From UBA4416 sp963422675 (lineage in GTDB: Bacteria > Bacteroidota > Bacteroidia > B-17B0 > Aurantibacillaceae): DNA of 64,000 bases. Shown here one piece after another: positions 28,399-37,633 of this stretch. The first letter of the stretch is position 1. Every line of letters starts with the position of its first letter. The notes beneath the pieces were generated by a model, which saw only the letters and a list, made by a program, of their open reading frames with translations, did not search any database and was not told the origin of the DNA. Where the stretch lies: NCBI GenBank assembly GCA_963422675.2, contig CAXVYS010000029.1:62001-126000 (forward strand), written 5' to 3'. The position numbers were made by a program, and so were the translations under genes.

Positions 28399-29310
28399 TT
28401 ATTTTTGTTCAGTTAAGGCTTCTTTTTTCTGTTTAAACTCATTTGCTTTTTCTTCGTCCATTAAAGCAGAATAACTTCCCTGTAAACTTTCCAAAGCTTT
28501 TTTGTTTTTAGGATCGAGTTCATACACTTTTATCATAAAAGGTAATGATTGTTTAAATAATTTTTTGGCATTTTCCTGTATTACATCTAACTGTGCAAGA
28601 TCAACATCATAATCCATCATCCGCATGAGTGTAGCTCCCTGGTTATAGTATAATATTCCTAAGTTAATATTGGCTGCAATATTTTTAGGGTCTAACTCCA
28701 ATACTTTTTGTAAAGCCACTTTTGCAATGTCACCATATTTCTGGTTAAAATTATTTTTCACGTACATGTCAGCAAACAAGCTTCCTGTAGCTTTATAGTA
28801 TTCAATATCTTTTTCTTTAAAATCAAATTCAGGATTAAATACAGCTGTGTATTTTCTGTATTTCAAATAGCATGCTTCTGATTTTGTAGGGTTTAATGAA
28901 TCCTGCAATAAAGTGATGCATAATTTGTAATAACAGGTTGCTGCATTTTTAATAAAAGCCACATTATTATCTTTGTAGGTATTATCCTTATCCAGAATAA
29001 TAGATTGCACAGCCGACCTCACAGAGGTATCTAACAAACTCACCCTTGAAGAATTATTTAAACCTACCTGTTTATAATATTGCAGGTAAGCATATGATCT
29101 GAAATGCCATGATGCGGGATCATTTTTAGTTTCAGGATGCAGGATTACTTTGTCGATGATTGGGATTACTTTGTCGAATTGCTTACTGTTACACAAGTCC
29201 TGTGCTTCCATTAGCAAATTAGTTTGTGAGTAGGAGTGACAACATAAAAATACCATTAAGCAGCAAAGGCTACTTTTAATGCAATGATATGATTTTGACG
29301 TGTTTATCAC
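28399..29310 (-). CDS. Secreted tetratricopeptide-repeat protein
   Basis: 303 residues. Signal peptide about 10-28 (SSLCCLMVFLCCHSYSQ). Helical pairs of TPR type follow, clearest at VALQKVLELDPKNIAANINLGILYYNQGA (about 195-223, shown by the L-x7-N-x3-G-x2-Y spacing) and LPFMIKVYELDPKNKKALESL (about 250-270). Probably a periplasmic scaffold. It lies between the YfiR-like and phosphatase genes with gaps of 22 and 11 bases, which argues for one operon and a shared pathway. Confidence 0.8.
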   Translation of the reverse strand: MINTSKSYHCIKSSLCCLMVFLCCHSYSQTNLLMEAQDLCNSKQFDKVIPIIDKVILHPETKNDPASWHFRSYAYLQYYKQVGLNNSSRVSLLDTSVRSAVQSIILDKDNTYKDNNVAFIKNAATCYYKLCITLLQDSLNPTKSEACYLKYRKYTAVFNPEFDFKEKDIEYYKATGSLFADMYVKNNFNQKYGDIAKVALQKVLELDPKNIAANINLGILYYNQGATLMRMMDYDVDLAQLDVIQENAKKLFKQSLPFMIKVYELDPKNKKALESLQGSYSALMDEEKANEFKQKKEALTEQK

Positions 29311-29332
29311 CTATACAAAGTTACAAATATTA

Positions 29333-29863
29333 TTAGTCAACTGCAATAGCTAAATTTTTTAGTTCATCACTTGTTTTCAACCCTGCTAAAACAGCATTGC
29401 TTTTGTTGTATTCAAATTTTTGTTTATTGTCAACGGCCACAAAATTGATGGCAGCACCCATTCTTGCCAATCCATTTTTTTCGGTTACAATTAATGCGCC
29501 TTTACCTCTGAATTTTGCAGCTACTTCTTTTAAAAGATCAGAAGCATCATTCAATAAATAAATAATATGTGGTTTTAAAGAAACGTCGATTGCATTAGAA
29601 ACTCTTATTTCAAGCTTTTGATTACCAACCTGTTTAATGGCGGCCATCTTATTCAATTCCTGATTTATGTTGGGGTTTGAGCCAATAACCTGAATAATGA
29701 AATTTCCTGATTTCATTTTTTCCGGCCACTCAAAATAACGCGTAAAGTTGTAAATAAAAATGGCTTTACCTTTGGAAACAGGATCAAAAGTAGGTTGTTG
29801 CTGGAAGCTTAAGCTCGAAAAAGCCAACACTACAATTAAAATATGTTTTATAAAAAATTTCAA
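29333..29863 (-). CDS. YfiR-family periplasmic protein (DUF4154)
   Basis: 176 residues from TTG at 29863, giving a clean signal peptide KFFIKHILIVVLAFSSLSF. The mature part has the YfiR pattern: KGKAIFIYNFTRYFEWPEKM (F-x2-Y-x4-W spacing), QVIGSNP, the RVSNAIDVSLKPHIIYLLND stretch and a final GALIVTEKNGLARMGAAINF. YfiR in Pseudomonas holds a diguanylate cyclase inactive; here the likely target is the phosphatase encoded two genes on, which is inference. An in-frame ATG at 29929 lies upstream of the -7 promoter box at 29911-29918 and therefore could not be on the transcript. Confidence 0.85.
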   Translation of the reverse strand: MKFFIKHILIVVLAFSSLSFQQQPTFDPVSKGKAIFIYNFTRYFEWPEKMKSGNFIIQVIGSNPNINQELNKMAAIKQVGNQKLEIRVSNAIDVSLKPHIIYLLNDASDLLKEVAAKFRGKGALIVTEKNGLARMGAAINFVAVDNKQKFEYNKSNAVLAGLKTSDELKNLAIAVD

Positions 29864-29910
29864 GCTCAGTCCTGTATAGCACAAACCATTTGCCGGTTTT
29901 GTACAACCAA

Positions 29911-29942
29911 CAAATATAGCATTTAGCACTTAAGTATTCAAT
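29911..29942 (-). promoter_or_regulatory. Bacteroidota promoter for the YfiR/TPR/phosphatase unit
   Basis: On the minus strand, -33-like ATTG (29942-29939), a 20-base spacer, and a -7 box TATATTTG (29918-29911) that matches TAnnTTTG exactly. Transcription would begin near 29905, about 40 bases ahead of the TTG start at 29863. The -33/-7 arrangement is the same as at 42104-42135. Confidence 0.7.
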
Positions 29943-30000
29943 GCAAAGCAATATATTTTTTTTCAAAAAATAATGTATATTTAGCTTTAATTATTAGGAT

Positions 30001-30582
30001 CTGTTATACCACGAAAAATACAACCATTATTCTGATAACGAATTAATTACAGAATATAAGCACTCAACAGATAAGGTGTTTGTGGGAATATTGTATAAAA
30101 GATACGCTCACCTCGTATTAGGTTTAAGTATCAAATATCTTAAAGATAAGGATGAAGCAAAAGATGCCGTTATGCATATTTTCGAAAAACTCATGTCTGA
30201 TTTATTAAAACATGATGTGCAGTATTTCAAAAGCTGGTTATACACGTTTTCTAAAAATCATTGTTTAATGATCATCAGAACCAAGCAGGCAAGGCTTGGT
30301 AAAGAGGTTGATATGCAAATAAATGCTTCTTCTTTTATGGAAACCGAAACGGATCTGCATCCTAATTCATATGAAGAGAAAGAGAAGGCATACCATGCCC
30401 TCGAAAAAGCAATAGAAGAGTTAAATGAAGAGCAAAAAAGATGTATTGACCTGTTTTATTTAAAAGAAAAATCGTATCAGGAAATTGCACAGGTAACGGG
30501 CTATACGCTCAATGAAGTGAAAAGCTTTATACAGAACGGAAAACGGAATTTGAAAATTAAATTGGAAAAAAGCAGTGAGTAA
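30001..30582 (+). CDS. ECF-type RNA polymerase sigma factor
   Basis: About 193 residues if begun at CTG 30001. Region 2 has YLKDKDEAKDAVMHIFEKL and KSWLYTFSKNHCLM; region 4 has CIDLFYLKEKSYQEIAQVTGY and the helix NEVKSFIQNGKRNLK. The first conventional start, GTG at 30076, would cut off the segment SDNELITEYKHSTDK, which is the normal beginning of region 2 in Bacteroidota sigma factors, so translation must start further upstream where only CTG/ATT codons are available (30001 or 30046). A near-consensus -7 box TATATTTA at 29976-29983 fits a short leader. Overlaps the partner gene by 8 bases. Confidence 0.87.
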   Translation: MLYHEKYNHYSDNELITEYKHSTDKVFVGILYKRYAHLVLGLSIKYLKDKDEAKDAVMHIFEKLMSDLLKHDVQYFKSWLYTFSKNHCLMIIRTKQARLGKEVDMQINASSFMETETDLHPNSYEEKEKAYHALEKAIEELNEEQKRCIDLFYLKEKSYQEIAQVTGYTLNEVKSFIQNGKRNLKIKLEKSSE

Positions 30583-31726
30583 AAGGGATAAACATACACC
30601 ATTAAGCGCTGAGGAATTATTTAAATTACTCGAAGAAAAAAATGCGGGTTCTTTTTCTGTGGAAGAGGGGTTGGATGATTTTGAAAAAGAAGCTTTGGAA
30701 GGATTTTCAGCTCATGTAACAGTTGATAAAGCCAAGCAGTTAACCAAAGAGTTAAATGAAGAGATCTCTAAAAAGGTAGGAGAAGATAAAAAAGGAACGG
30801 GCAATCCTAAAGTGATTTGGTTTAGTGCCGCAGCTTCTATTGTATTGATCATCATGCTTTCGGTTTTCTTTCTTCATAAAGCAAAGAATAGTGATTCTGC
30901 CGAACTGGCTTTAAATGAAAGCAGTTCTCCAAAAAAAATGATGGAAACCATTGTAGATCAGGCCCCTTTACAGCCGGCAAATGCTAAAGTACCTGCTGAA
31001 AAAAAAACGGAAGCATTTGAAACTAAAACAAAGAACAGCGAAATTACAGAAGGAAAAGGAGCGGTTTACAAGGAGCAGGAAACAATGGTGGCTGCAAATA
31101 AAAACCAGGATCAGGAACGTACTCCTTTATCCCAAAATATACAAACTTCTTATGCCGCCGAAGTTGTAAAAGAAAAAATGGCACCTGTTAATTCAGGATC
31201 CTCTTCAACGATGGGAGATTATACGATGAATTCCGGGAATGGCTTAGCCCAGAAAGCAACAGGAGTAACAAGTACAGCACCGGCTCTAGCCGAAGAAGCT
31301 ACGGTGATGGTTGCCAGGGAGAAGGCTGAGTACAAAAAAATGAAGAAAAAGGAGGAAAAGAATACGGAGGATGGAGATAATAACGCCAAAGATAAATCGG
31401 CAATGCTTGGTGTAAAAGCGGATGCAGCAGGCGCAGGCTTTGTTGAAGCTGTTTACAAAGGCGAGAAAACGATTAAAGAGTATGTAACGGAGCGGATGAA
31501 AACCAAACATAATACTACCTTCCCATCAGGAACTGTTTATAAGGTAACACTTACCGTTTTTGAAAACGGGAGTGTAAAAGTTAAAACAATTAGCAGTACA
31601 AGCGAAGAAGGAAAAAAACGGTTAGTCCCTTTAACAGATGTGTTAAATGAGATGAAGGGATGGACTCCTGCATTAATGAATCATACCACTATAAATAGTG
31701 ATATTTATATTGAATTAGGATTTTAA
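30575..31726 (+). CDS. Membrane anti-sigma-factor-like protein with degenerate TonB-C-like end
   Basis: 383 residues, start GTG at 30575 inside the end of the sigma gene. Cytoplasmic helical segment 1-80 (LSAEELFKLLEEKNAG, EGLDDFEKEALEGF), one membrane helix at about 87-107 (VIWFSAAASIVLIIMLSVFFL), a long low-complexity K/E/A-rich periplasmic linker (about 110-270), and a C-terminal globular part (about 285-383) with GTVYKVTLTVFENGSVKVK and a WTPA motif, as in TonB C-terminal domains. Topology and overlap with the sigma gene support an anti-sigma function; no measured homology is claimed. Confidence 0.8.
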   Translation: MSKRDKHTPLSAEELFKLLEEKNAGSFSVEEGLDDFEKEALEGFSAHVTVDKAKQLTKELNEEISKKVGEDKKGTGNPKVIWFSAAASIVLIIMLSVFFLHKAKNSDSAELALNESSSPKKMMETIVDQAPLQPANAKVPAEKKTEAFETKTKNSEITEGKGAVYKEQETMVAANKNQDQERTPLSQNIQTSYAAEVVKEKMAPVNSGSSSTMGDYTMNSGNGLAQKATGVTSTAPALAEEATVMVAREKAEYKKMKKKEEKNTEDGDNNAKDKSAMLGVKADAAGAGFVEAVYKGEKTIKEYVTERMKTKHNTTFPSGTVYKVTLTVFENGSVKVKTISSTSEEGKKRLVPLTDVLNEMKGWTPALMNHTTINSDIYIELGF

Positions 31727-31836
31727 AAGGCTTAAAGGTCAGTATTTTAGCCTGTTTAAGGCTATGTGTTCAGAAGAAAGTAAGGGCAATTTTTTCAATT
31801 ACAGGGCATCCTGTTTTACTATATACCAAATTATAT

Positions 31837-31844
31837 TATATTTG
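31837..31844 (+). promoter_or_regulatory. Bacteroidota -7 promoter element for the SprB-repeat gene
   Basis: TATATTTG, an exact TAnnTTTG match 19 bases before the ATG at 31863. It shows that the more distant in-frame ATG at 31764 is not part of this transcript. No convincing -33 box. Confidence 0.7.
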
Positions 31845-31862
31845 CACATAAAAAATAAAAAT

Positions 31863-34643
31863 ATGAAAAGAAATTTTACGCTGCTGTCATTTATTTTCGT
31901 GTTATGTTCTTCAAAGTTCATTGCTCAAACATATAATGCAGTAAATTTAACAGGTTTTAACTATGATGTTATTGCTGAAAGTAAACCGGCAAGCGCTGTT
32001 ACAGGAATTGCCATTGAAGGGAATTATGTGTTATACTCTACAGCGTATACAGGTTCGGTAGTTGCCAGCGGTTTATCAGCGGCAGGAGTTTATTCTACTT
32101 CTACCAGAACTTATAGCCTTGCGGCGTACACTCAAAAAAACACCCTTCGTGTAGGTTTCAATACTACCGATTCAGTTACTTTAGTTACTCCTGCTAAATA
32201 TTCAGTAGTAAGTTTATTAGGTTTTTCTGCTGTGGCAGATGCTATGGCTGATATCACTTTAAAATTTACAGATGGAAGTTCTGTAACCTATACTTCAAAA
32301 ACGTTTTATAACTGGACGTCTCCTCAAACAGCTTTTATAAGCGGTTTTGGTAAAACCAACAGAACGACGGATCTGACATATTATACAGCTACTGATCCTA
32401 AAATGTATACCATCGATTTACCGGTAGCTTGTGCTAACCAATCAAAACTATTAAGCAAAATTTTAGTGAAGAATAACACCAACGCCTCTTTTGTACATGT
32501 ATTTGCAGCAGCAGGTGTTAGTTTATCTTCTTTTTTAACCTCTTCGGTTCCTGCTACCTGTAAAGGTAGTAACACTGGTAGTGCAAAAGTATTTGGATTT
32601 GATACTTATGCTCCTTTAACGTATACATGGAGTTCATTACCAGTTCAAAATACAGCATCGGCTACTAATTTACCTGCAGGAAATTATACAGTAACGGTTG
32701 GTGATGGAAACGGTTGTGTTTATACCAATACAGTTTCTATTGGTGAGCCGGCAGTAAGTTTTTCAGTAACTGCCATTTCGGGTAGTTCAGTTGCCTGTAT
32801 TACTTCTACAGCAGGTGTTGCCCAGGTAACAGTTACGGGTGGTAATACGCCTTATACTTATACATGGACTAATTCATCCGCTACTACAAATTCAGTTTCC
32901 GGTTTAGTGCCAAATACGTATACGGTTTATGCGCAAGATGCCAATAATTGTGTGATCAGTGCTACAACAAACGTTACTTCTCCTGCAGTATCCATTTCAG
33001 TAAATACATCAAGCTTATTATGTGGAGCTACACCAAATGCTACTGCAACGGTAGGTTCTATTACAGGTGCAACGGCTCCTTATACTTATACCTGGACTTC
33101 TAACCCTGTTCAAACAACAACAGTGGCTACAGCTTTAGCTGCGGGTTCTTATTCGGTATTGGTAAAAGATGTATCGGGTTGTGTAAATACTCAAACGTTT
33201 AGCATTATTGCTCCTGATTTTAGTCTTGCAACTGCAAATGCTACTTGTACATCCGCAACAGGATCGGCTACCGTATCTGCTATTACAGGTGGTTCAGGCG
33301 GACCATATACTTATACATGGACTCCTTCTGCTCAAACTACCTCTATTGCTACAGCTATGGCACCGGGTAACTATACAGTTATCGTAAAAGATGCAGCGGC
33401 TTGTGCTACTACTAAAACCTTATCTATTGCAGGAACGTTTGCAACGCTTTCTGTTAATACAACTTCTTTATTATGCAGTAATTTAACCAATGGTACTGCA
33501 TCGGTAAGTATTACCGGCGGAGCAGGCGGACCATATACTTATACATGGTCTTCTTTACCTACCCAAACTACTGCTACGGCAAGTAATTTAGCCGCAGGAA
33601 ATTATTCGGTAACTGTTTCAGGAATCAGTGGTTGTGTTTCAACTCAAACATTTGTGATTACTAAACCATCTCTTACAATTGCTACAACTTCTTTAGCGTG
33701 CCAGGGGCTTGCTAACGGAAGCGCTATAGTTACTTCGGTTAATGGTGGTGTTGGGCCATATCTTTATTACTGGAACGGTTCGGTAGCAGCAACAGGATCT
33801 TCTATGGCAGGTTTAGATGCAGGTACATACAGTGTAAGTGTGATTGATGCCAATAACTGTTCAATTAATGCACCTTATATTATTGCAGGTCCTGCTGCTA
33901 TTTTTGCAGCAGTAGTTTCTACATCAGCAACTACGTGTTCCGGTATTAATGATGGAAAAGCATCAGTTGCTCCAAGTGGTGCCGTTGCTCCCTATACTTA
34001 TTTCTGGAGTTCTAATCCTCCACAGTACACTCCATTAGCTACAGGGCTTGCATCTCCAACTGTTTATACCTGTACAATTATTGATTACAATAACTGTATC
34101 CTTAAAAAAACGGCTAACATATTACCTGTGCCATTAAGCATTAATGTTTATGTAAGTCCTTCAAATACAATTTGCCCGGGTAAACCTGTTACTTTAAGTG
34201 TTTCAGGAGCAGTGAGCTATACATGGAGTACAGGTGCTAACACACAATCTATTACTGTTACGCCCCCTCTTACATCTACCCTTACAGCTTATTCTTTTAC
34301 AGGAACGGCGAGCACAGGTTGTTTCGTATCGGGTACTACTTCTATTAACACCTCTTCAGTAGCAACCGGATTTTGCCCTCCAACAGGTATCCAGGAATAT
34401 GCAAATGCATCTTATAACATTTATCCTAACCCTAATACCGGTAAGTTTGTGTTGAAATTAGATGTGATGCAGGATAATTCAGTTATCGAATTAATTGATG
34501 CTTTAGGAAAAGTAGTTGTATCGCAAGCTGTTGTAAACGAAGAAACAACTGTAAATACTTCCGGATTACAGGATGGAATTTATTTTGTGATCGTTAAAAA
34601 TAATGACCGTGTTATTGTGAGAACTAAAATCATTAAACAATAA
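31863..34643 (+). CDS. Secreted SprB-repeat adhesin-like protein with T9SS type A sorting signal
   Basis: 926 residues. Signal peptide 1-20 (FTLLSFIFVLCSSKFIAQ); N-terminal beta domain to about 220; then about seven SprB-type repeats of 70-75 residues, each with a Cys near its start, PYTYTW in the middle and AGNYTVTV...GC near its end; a PKD-like stretch; and a C-terminal sorting domain starting YPNPNTGKFVLKLD and ending in KIIKQ. The C-terminal domain is recognised by the type IX secretion system, so the protein is exported and anchored at the surface. SprB repeats occur in gliding adhesins. The start at 31863 is favoured by the -7 box just upstream and by the signal peptide. Confidence 0.93.
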   Translation: MKRNFTLLSFIFVLCSSKFIAQTYNAVNLTGFNYDVIAESKPASAVTGIAIEGNYVLYSTAYTGSVVASGLSAAGVYSTSTRTYSLAAYTQKNTLRVGFNTTDSVTLVTPAKYSVVSLLGFSAVADAMADITLKFTDGSSVTYTSKTFYNWTSPQTAFISGFGKTNRTTDLTYYTATDPKMYTIDLPVACANQSKLLSKILVKNNTNASFVHVFAAAGVSLSSFLTSSVPATCKGSNTGSAKVFGFDTYAPLTYTWSSLPVQNTASATNLPAGNYTVTVGDGNGCVYTNTVSIGEPAVSFSVTAISGSSVACITSTAGVAQVTVTGGNTPYTYTWTNSSATTNSVSGLVPNTYTVYAQDANNCVISATTNVTSPAVSISVNTSSLLCGATPNATATVGSITGATAPYTYTWTSNPVQTTTVATALAAGSYSVLVKDVSGCVNTQTFSIIAPDFSLATANATCTSATGSATVSAITGGSGGPYTYTWTPSAQTTSIATAMAPGNYTVIVKDAAACATTKTLSIAGTFATLSVNTTSLLCSNLTNGTASVSITGGAGGPYTYTWSSLPTQTTATASNLAAGNYSVTVSGISGCVSTQTFVITKPSLTIATTSLACQGLANGSAIVTSVNGGVGPYLYYWNGSVAATGSSMAGLDAGTYSVSVIDANNCSINAPYIIAGPAAIFAAVVSTSATTCSGINDGKASVAPSGAVAPYTYFWSSNPPQYTPLATGLASPTVYTCTIIDYNNCILKKTANILPVPLSINVYVSPSNTICPGKPVTLSVSGAVSYTWSTGANTQSITVTPPLTSTLTAYSFTGTASTGCFVSGTTSINTSSVATGFCPPTGIQEYANASYNIYPNPNTGKFVLKLDVMQDNSVIELIDALGKVVVSQAVVNEETTVNTSGLQDGIYFVIVKNNDRVIVRTKIIKQ

Positions 34644-34660
34644 ACATTCTATCGAATTTT

Positions 34661-34695
34661 AAAAAGGTGTTGTAATTATTACAACACCTTTTTTT
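34661..34695. terminator. Strong intrinsic (bidirectional) terminator
   Basis: Perfect 15-base stem (34661-34675 with 34679-34693), 3-base loop, then a T tract to 34695; the core GGTGTTGTAA pairs with TTACAACACC. It begins 18 bases after the stop of the SprB-repeat gene. The flanking A and T tracts would also serve the opposite strand. Confidence 0.92.
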
Positions 34696-34904
34696 ATGCT
34701 GTATACTGCTATAAGGATTTAAACATTTGATTGCCAATGATTGTCATAAATGGGAAGTGTAGTGTTTTTAACCTTAGGCTCTTTACTGTATTTTTCTTGA
34801 TGAATGGAATTCTTCCTGGTATAGCACTACGAAAGGCAGTCGAGTGGCAATTGAAGAGACAATCTATATTATTCTACAGCGGCTATAGTATGATAATGGA
34901 ATGA

Positions 34905-36149
34905 TTAAATCAAACCCTGTTTTTCGCGTTTACCATAATCCAGTATCAAAAAGTAGTACAATATGACACCAAAAGCATACATGGCAGAAGTGATTAGAAA
35001 AATGTTTACATAAGGGTAGTCCTTGCTAAACATAATTTTTACCATATAGCCACTGATTACCCAGCTGCCACTCCAAATTGCTGCGGTTAAAGCACTGGTT
35101 ATTTCCCTGTTTTTTTCTCCTACGTAATTCATCACCAGTTCGGAGGTCATTGGTCCGGCCATATTCATTAAGGGCTGGCGCAAAAGGTAACAGATAACGG
35201 CAATATAAACAGCAATGGAATACTGGCTGTAATACTGTGTTGTAGCCAATGCTAATAATGAAATTACGGCCAGCGATTGTGTAGTGGGAATTGCAATTTT
35301 ATACCCGATGTTATGTTTTATTTGTGGTACCAATAAGGCGCCCCATACTACCAGAACAGCAGCAACAGCACTAATAGCAGAAAAATCACCTTTGTTCATA
35401 TGGTGAACTTCGTCGAAAAAAGAACTGATAAACGGAATGGTTAACCCGGCTCCTGTAGCAATAACAAGGGTTGGAACGAGACCTTTAAAAATAAGGAACC
35501 AATCATTTTTTCCTTTTTTTGTTTTTTCTTTAATAGTTTTTCTGTCGTCCAGTTCTTCTTTATGCGTGATCTTTGAAACAAAATAAATGCCTCCAAAACC
35601 AAGTACCGAAAAAATAATTAAGATAGATTGTTCGTCAAACACTACCGGATTTATTTTATCCAATATAGCAATTACAACGCCACTCAAAATACCTGCAAAG
35701 CTCCATGTACTATAACTTAGGGCAATACCGGATGTGTGATTTACTTTAGCTTCGTTACGTAAAATGTAAGGAGTAATAGGAATTTGCATAAACGTAAAAG
35801 AGGCGCCCCAAAGTAATAATGAAATAAAAAGGAGGGTGCTTAACTTGAGGTAAACGCAGTACACAATAGCCAGGCCAAACAAGGGCACCAGTATGGAGGA
35901 GAGGTAAAAGAAAGGTTTCATGGCCCGTCCTTTAATAATGTTACCAATAGGGAGGGCAAGGATAAATACACCTAAAAAACGAAAGGTAATGAATAGTGCA
36001 ATCTCTTCATTTGAAAAGCCTTTTCTACGCATATACAGAGGCAAAATATTCATAAACGTTGCATTAACGAGCTGAATAAAAAATTCACCGATAATAACAT
36101 TTACAATAAATGGTTTTAATTTTCTATAATCTTTAACAAAGTTGAACAT
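34905..36149 (-). CDS. MFS transporter, function unknown
   Basis: 414 residues with about 12 membrane helices (for example LFITFRFLGVFILALPIG, AVAAVLVVWGALLVP, IAVISLLALATTQYY-like stretches). A central cytoplasmic loop near 200-220 is strongly basic/acidic (KEELDDRKTIKEKTKKGKN). The overall shape fits the major facilitator superfamily, but no substrate signature is visible. It is 5 bases downstream of miaA on the same strand. Confidence 0.85.
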   Translation of the reverse strand: MFNFVKDYRKLKPFIVNVIIGEFFIQLVNATFMNILPLYMRRKGFSNEEIALFITFRFLGVFILALPIGNIIKGRAMKPFFYLSSILVPLFGLAIVYCVYLKLSTLLFISLLLWGASFTFMQIPITPYILRNEAKVNHTSGIALSYSTWSFAGILSGVVIAILDKINPVVFDEQSILIIFSVLGFGGIYFVSKITHKEELDDRKTIKEKTKKGKNDWFLIFKGLVPTLVIATGAGLTIPFISSFFDEVHHMNKGDFSAISAVAAVLVVWGALLVPQIKHNIGYKIAIPTTQSLAVISLLALATTQYYSQYSIAVYIAVICYLLRQPLMNMAGPMTSELVMNYVGEKNREITSALTAAIWSGSWVISGYMVKIMFSKDYPYVNIFLITSAMYAFGVILYYFLILDYGKREKQGLI

Positions 36150-36154
36150 ATATC

Positions 36155-37063
36155 TTAGGAATGTTGGATCACGATATTCAGGTAGGCTTTTATTTTTTCC
36201 AGGTCGGTTGGTTCAAAGGTTTCAAAATCACCCTGGTTGTTAAACCAGGTTAGCTGGCGTTTTGCGTAACGCCGTGTATTTTGCTTGATTAAATTTACCG
36301 CTTCTTCTAAGGTTGTTTTTTGATCTATAAAGTCAAACAATTCTTTGTAGCCTACGGTATTCAAGGCATTTAGCTGCTTATAAGGATATAACTGTTTAAT
36401 TTCTTCCAGCAAACCGGCCTTCATCATTAAATCCACACGTTTATTGATACGCGCATATAAAACGTCGCGTTCAGTATTTATCAGTAGGTGTATCGCATTG
36501 AAGGAGCGTTCTTTTTTTTCTTTTTTTCTGAAAGAGGAATAGGGTTTTCCTGTATGAATGCATACTTCTAATGCACGCATTATCCGTTGAGGATTATTGA
36601 GATCTACTTGTGTATAATAAAGTTCATCTCTTGCTTTTAACTCATTTTGCAGGTATTCCAGCCCTTTTTCCAAATAGGCTTCTGTTAAGCTTTCTCTGAT
36701 GTGGCCTGGAATTTCTTCGAACTCATCTACTCCATTTAACACCGCATTGATATATAAACCCGAGCCACCAACTAAAATAACATGGGTATGTGTTTTAAAT
36801 AAATCTTCAATACATTCAATGGCTTCTCTTTCGTATTGCCCTACATTATAGGAATCGTGTATGCTGATATGATCAATAAAATAGTGCGGCACATTCAGCA
36901 TTTCTTCCACAGTTGGTTTGGCTGTGCCAATACTCATTTCTTTATAGAATTGCCTGGAATCGGCAGATACAATGGGGCACTCATAAAACTTTGCCAGTTC
37001 AATGGATAGCGCTGTTTTGCCAACAGCTGTAGGGCCTGCAATAACTATGAGGTGTTTTTTCAA
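36155..37063 (-). CDS. miaA: tRNA dimethylallyltransferase
   Basis: 302 residues, normal length. MiaA adds a dimethylallyl group to A37 of tRNAs reading UNN codons. P-loop IAGPTAVGKTALSIELA (7-23), ISADSRQFYKEMSIGTAKP-type segment (about 33-51), VGGSGLYINAVLNG (about 98-111), and the RIMRALEV stretch (about 160-168) are all present. Lies between the MFS gene and the DUF6702 gene with 1-5-base gaps, so the three are probably one operon. Confidence 0.96.
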   Translation of the reverse strand: MKKHLIVIAGPTAVGKTALSIELAKFYECPIVSADSRQFYKEMSIGTAKPTVEEMLNVPHYFIDHISIHDSYNVGQYEREAIECIEDLFKTHTHVILVGGSGLYINAVLNGVDEFEEIPGHIRESLTEAYLEKGLEYLQNELKARDELYYTQVDLNNPQRIMRALEVCIHTGKPYSSFRKKEKKERSFNAIHLLINTERDVLYARINKRVDLMMKAGLLEEIKQLYPYKQLNALNTVGYKELFDFIDQKTTLEEAVNLIKQNTRRYAKRQLTWFNNQGDFETFEPTDLEKIKAYLNIVIQHS

Positions 37064-37064
37064 A

Positions 37065-37628
37065 CTAAAAATTAAATTCTATTTTACTATCGGGGTTAGT
37101 AACCTTGCTGCTTTTTTTGTTACCGTTTACTTCTGCATGAACGATATTAATTTGCTGAGGTAAAAAATCATATAACAATTTAGTATCTATCAGAAGTGTT
37201 TTAGGGGATGGCGCTTTTGTAATTTCAAGATATGTCCAGATAGATTCATCTTCTTTCTCATACCCAATATAATGGAGCCTTTGAGCCTTTGAGTTGAGGG
37301 TGATGGCTAAGTGTTGTTTAATATAAGTAAACAGTACAGAGTCTGTTTCTGCTTTGTTTTTAGGGTTGAGGATATCTATATTTTTTTTAGAAATCGTTCT
37401 TAATGCATTTTCCAAATCGTTAGTAAACAACTTTACACTCACATTCAACTGTTTAGACGTTGCGTCATACTTAATATCTGTAACACCCATATAAAATGGG
37501 TGTTTTATGCTATAAAACGAGCAAATGCCAATAAACAGACTTATTACACACAGGTATTTTACCGCAGATGTATTTTTAGAACAAGGAGAGCCTATATTTT
37601 TTAAATTTAACACACACAAAAATAGCAT
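37065..37628 (-). CDS. DUF6702-type protein of the HupE/M1 peptidase cluster
   Basis: Up to 187 residues. A hydrophobic leader (VKYLCVISLFIGICSFYS) precedes the conserved beginning HPFYMGVTDIKYDATSKQLNVSVKLFTNDLE, cited by its HPFY and FTNDLE motifs, that characterises this Bacteroidota family. The start is uncertain: ATG at 37628 overlaps a minus-strand -7 box (TATTTTTG, 37624-37617), so the real start is probably further in. It is divergent from the HupE-like gene, from which it is separated by 5 bases. Function unknown; the context links it to the HupE and M1 proteins. Confidence 0.8.
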   Translation of the reverse strand: MLFLCVLNLKNIGSPCSKNTSAVKYLCVISLFIGICSFYSIKHPFYMGVTDIKYDATSKQLNVSVKLFTNDLENALRTISKKNIDILNPKNKAETDSVLFTYIKQHLAITLNSKAQRLHYIGYEKEDESIWTYLEITKAPSPKTLLIDTKLLYDFLPQQINIVHAEVNGNKKSSKVTNPDSKIEFNF

Positions 37629-37633
37629 TTTTT

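Noticed and set aside
29864..29929. ATG at 29929 as start of the YfiR-family gene
   Set aside because: It lies upstream of the predicted transcription start and would place 22 extra residues before the signal peptide.
31764..31862. Upstream ATG extending the SprB-repeat protein by 33 residues
   Set aside because: A consensus -7 box lies between it and the signal-peptide ATG at 31863, and the extension would bury the signal peptide.
32600..34100. Regular repeats in the SprB gene, considered as a CRISPR or tandem DNA repeat
   Set aside because: The period is about 215 bases and the repeats are protein domains with diverged codons, not identical DNA units with spacers.
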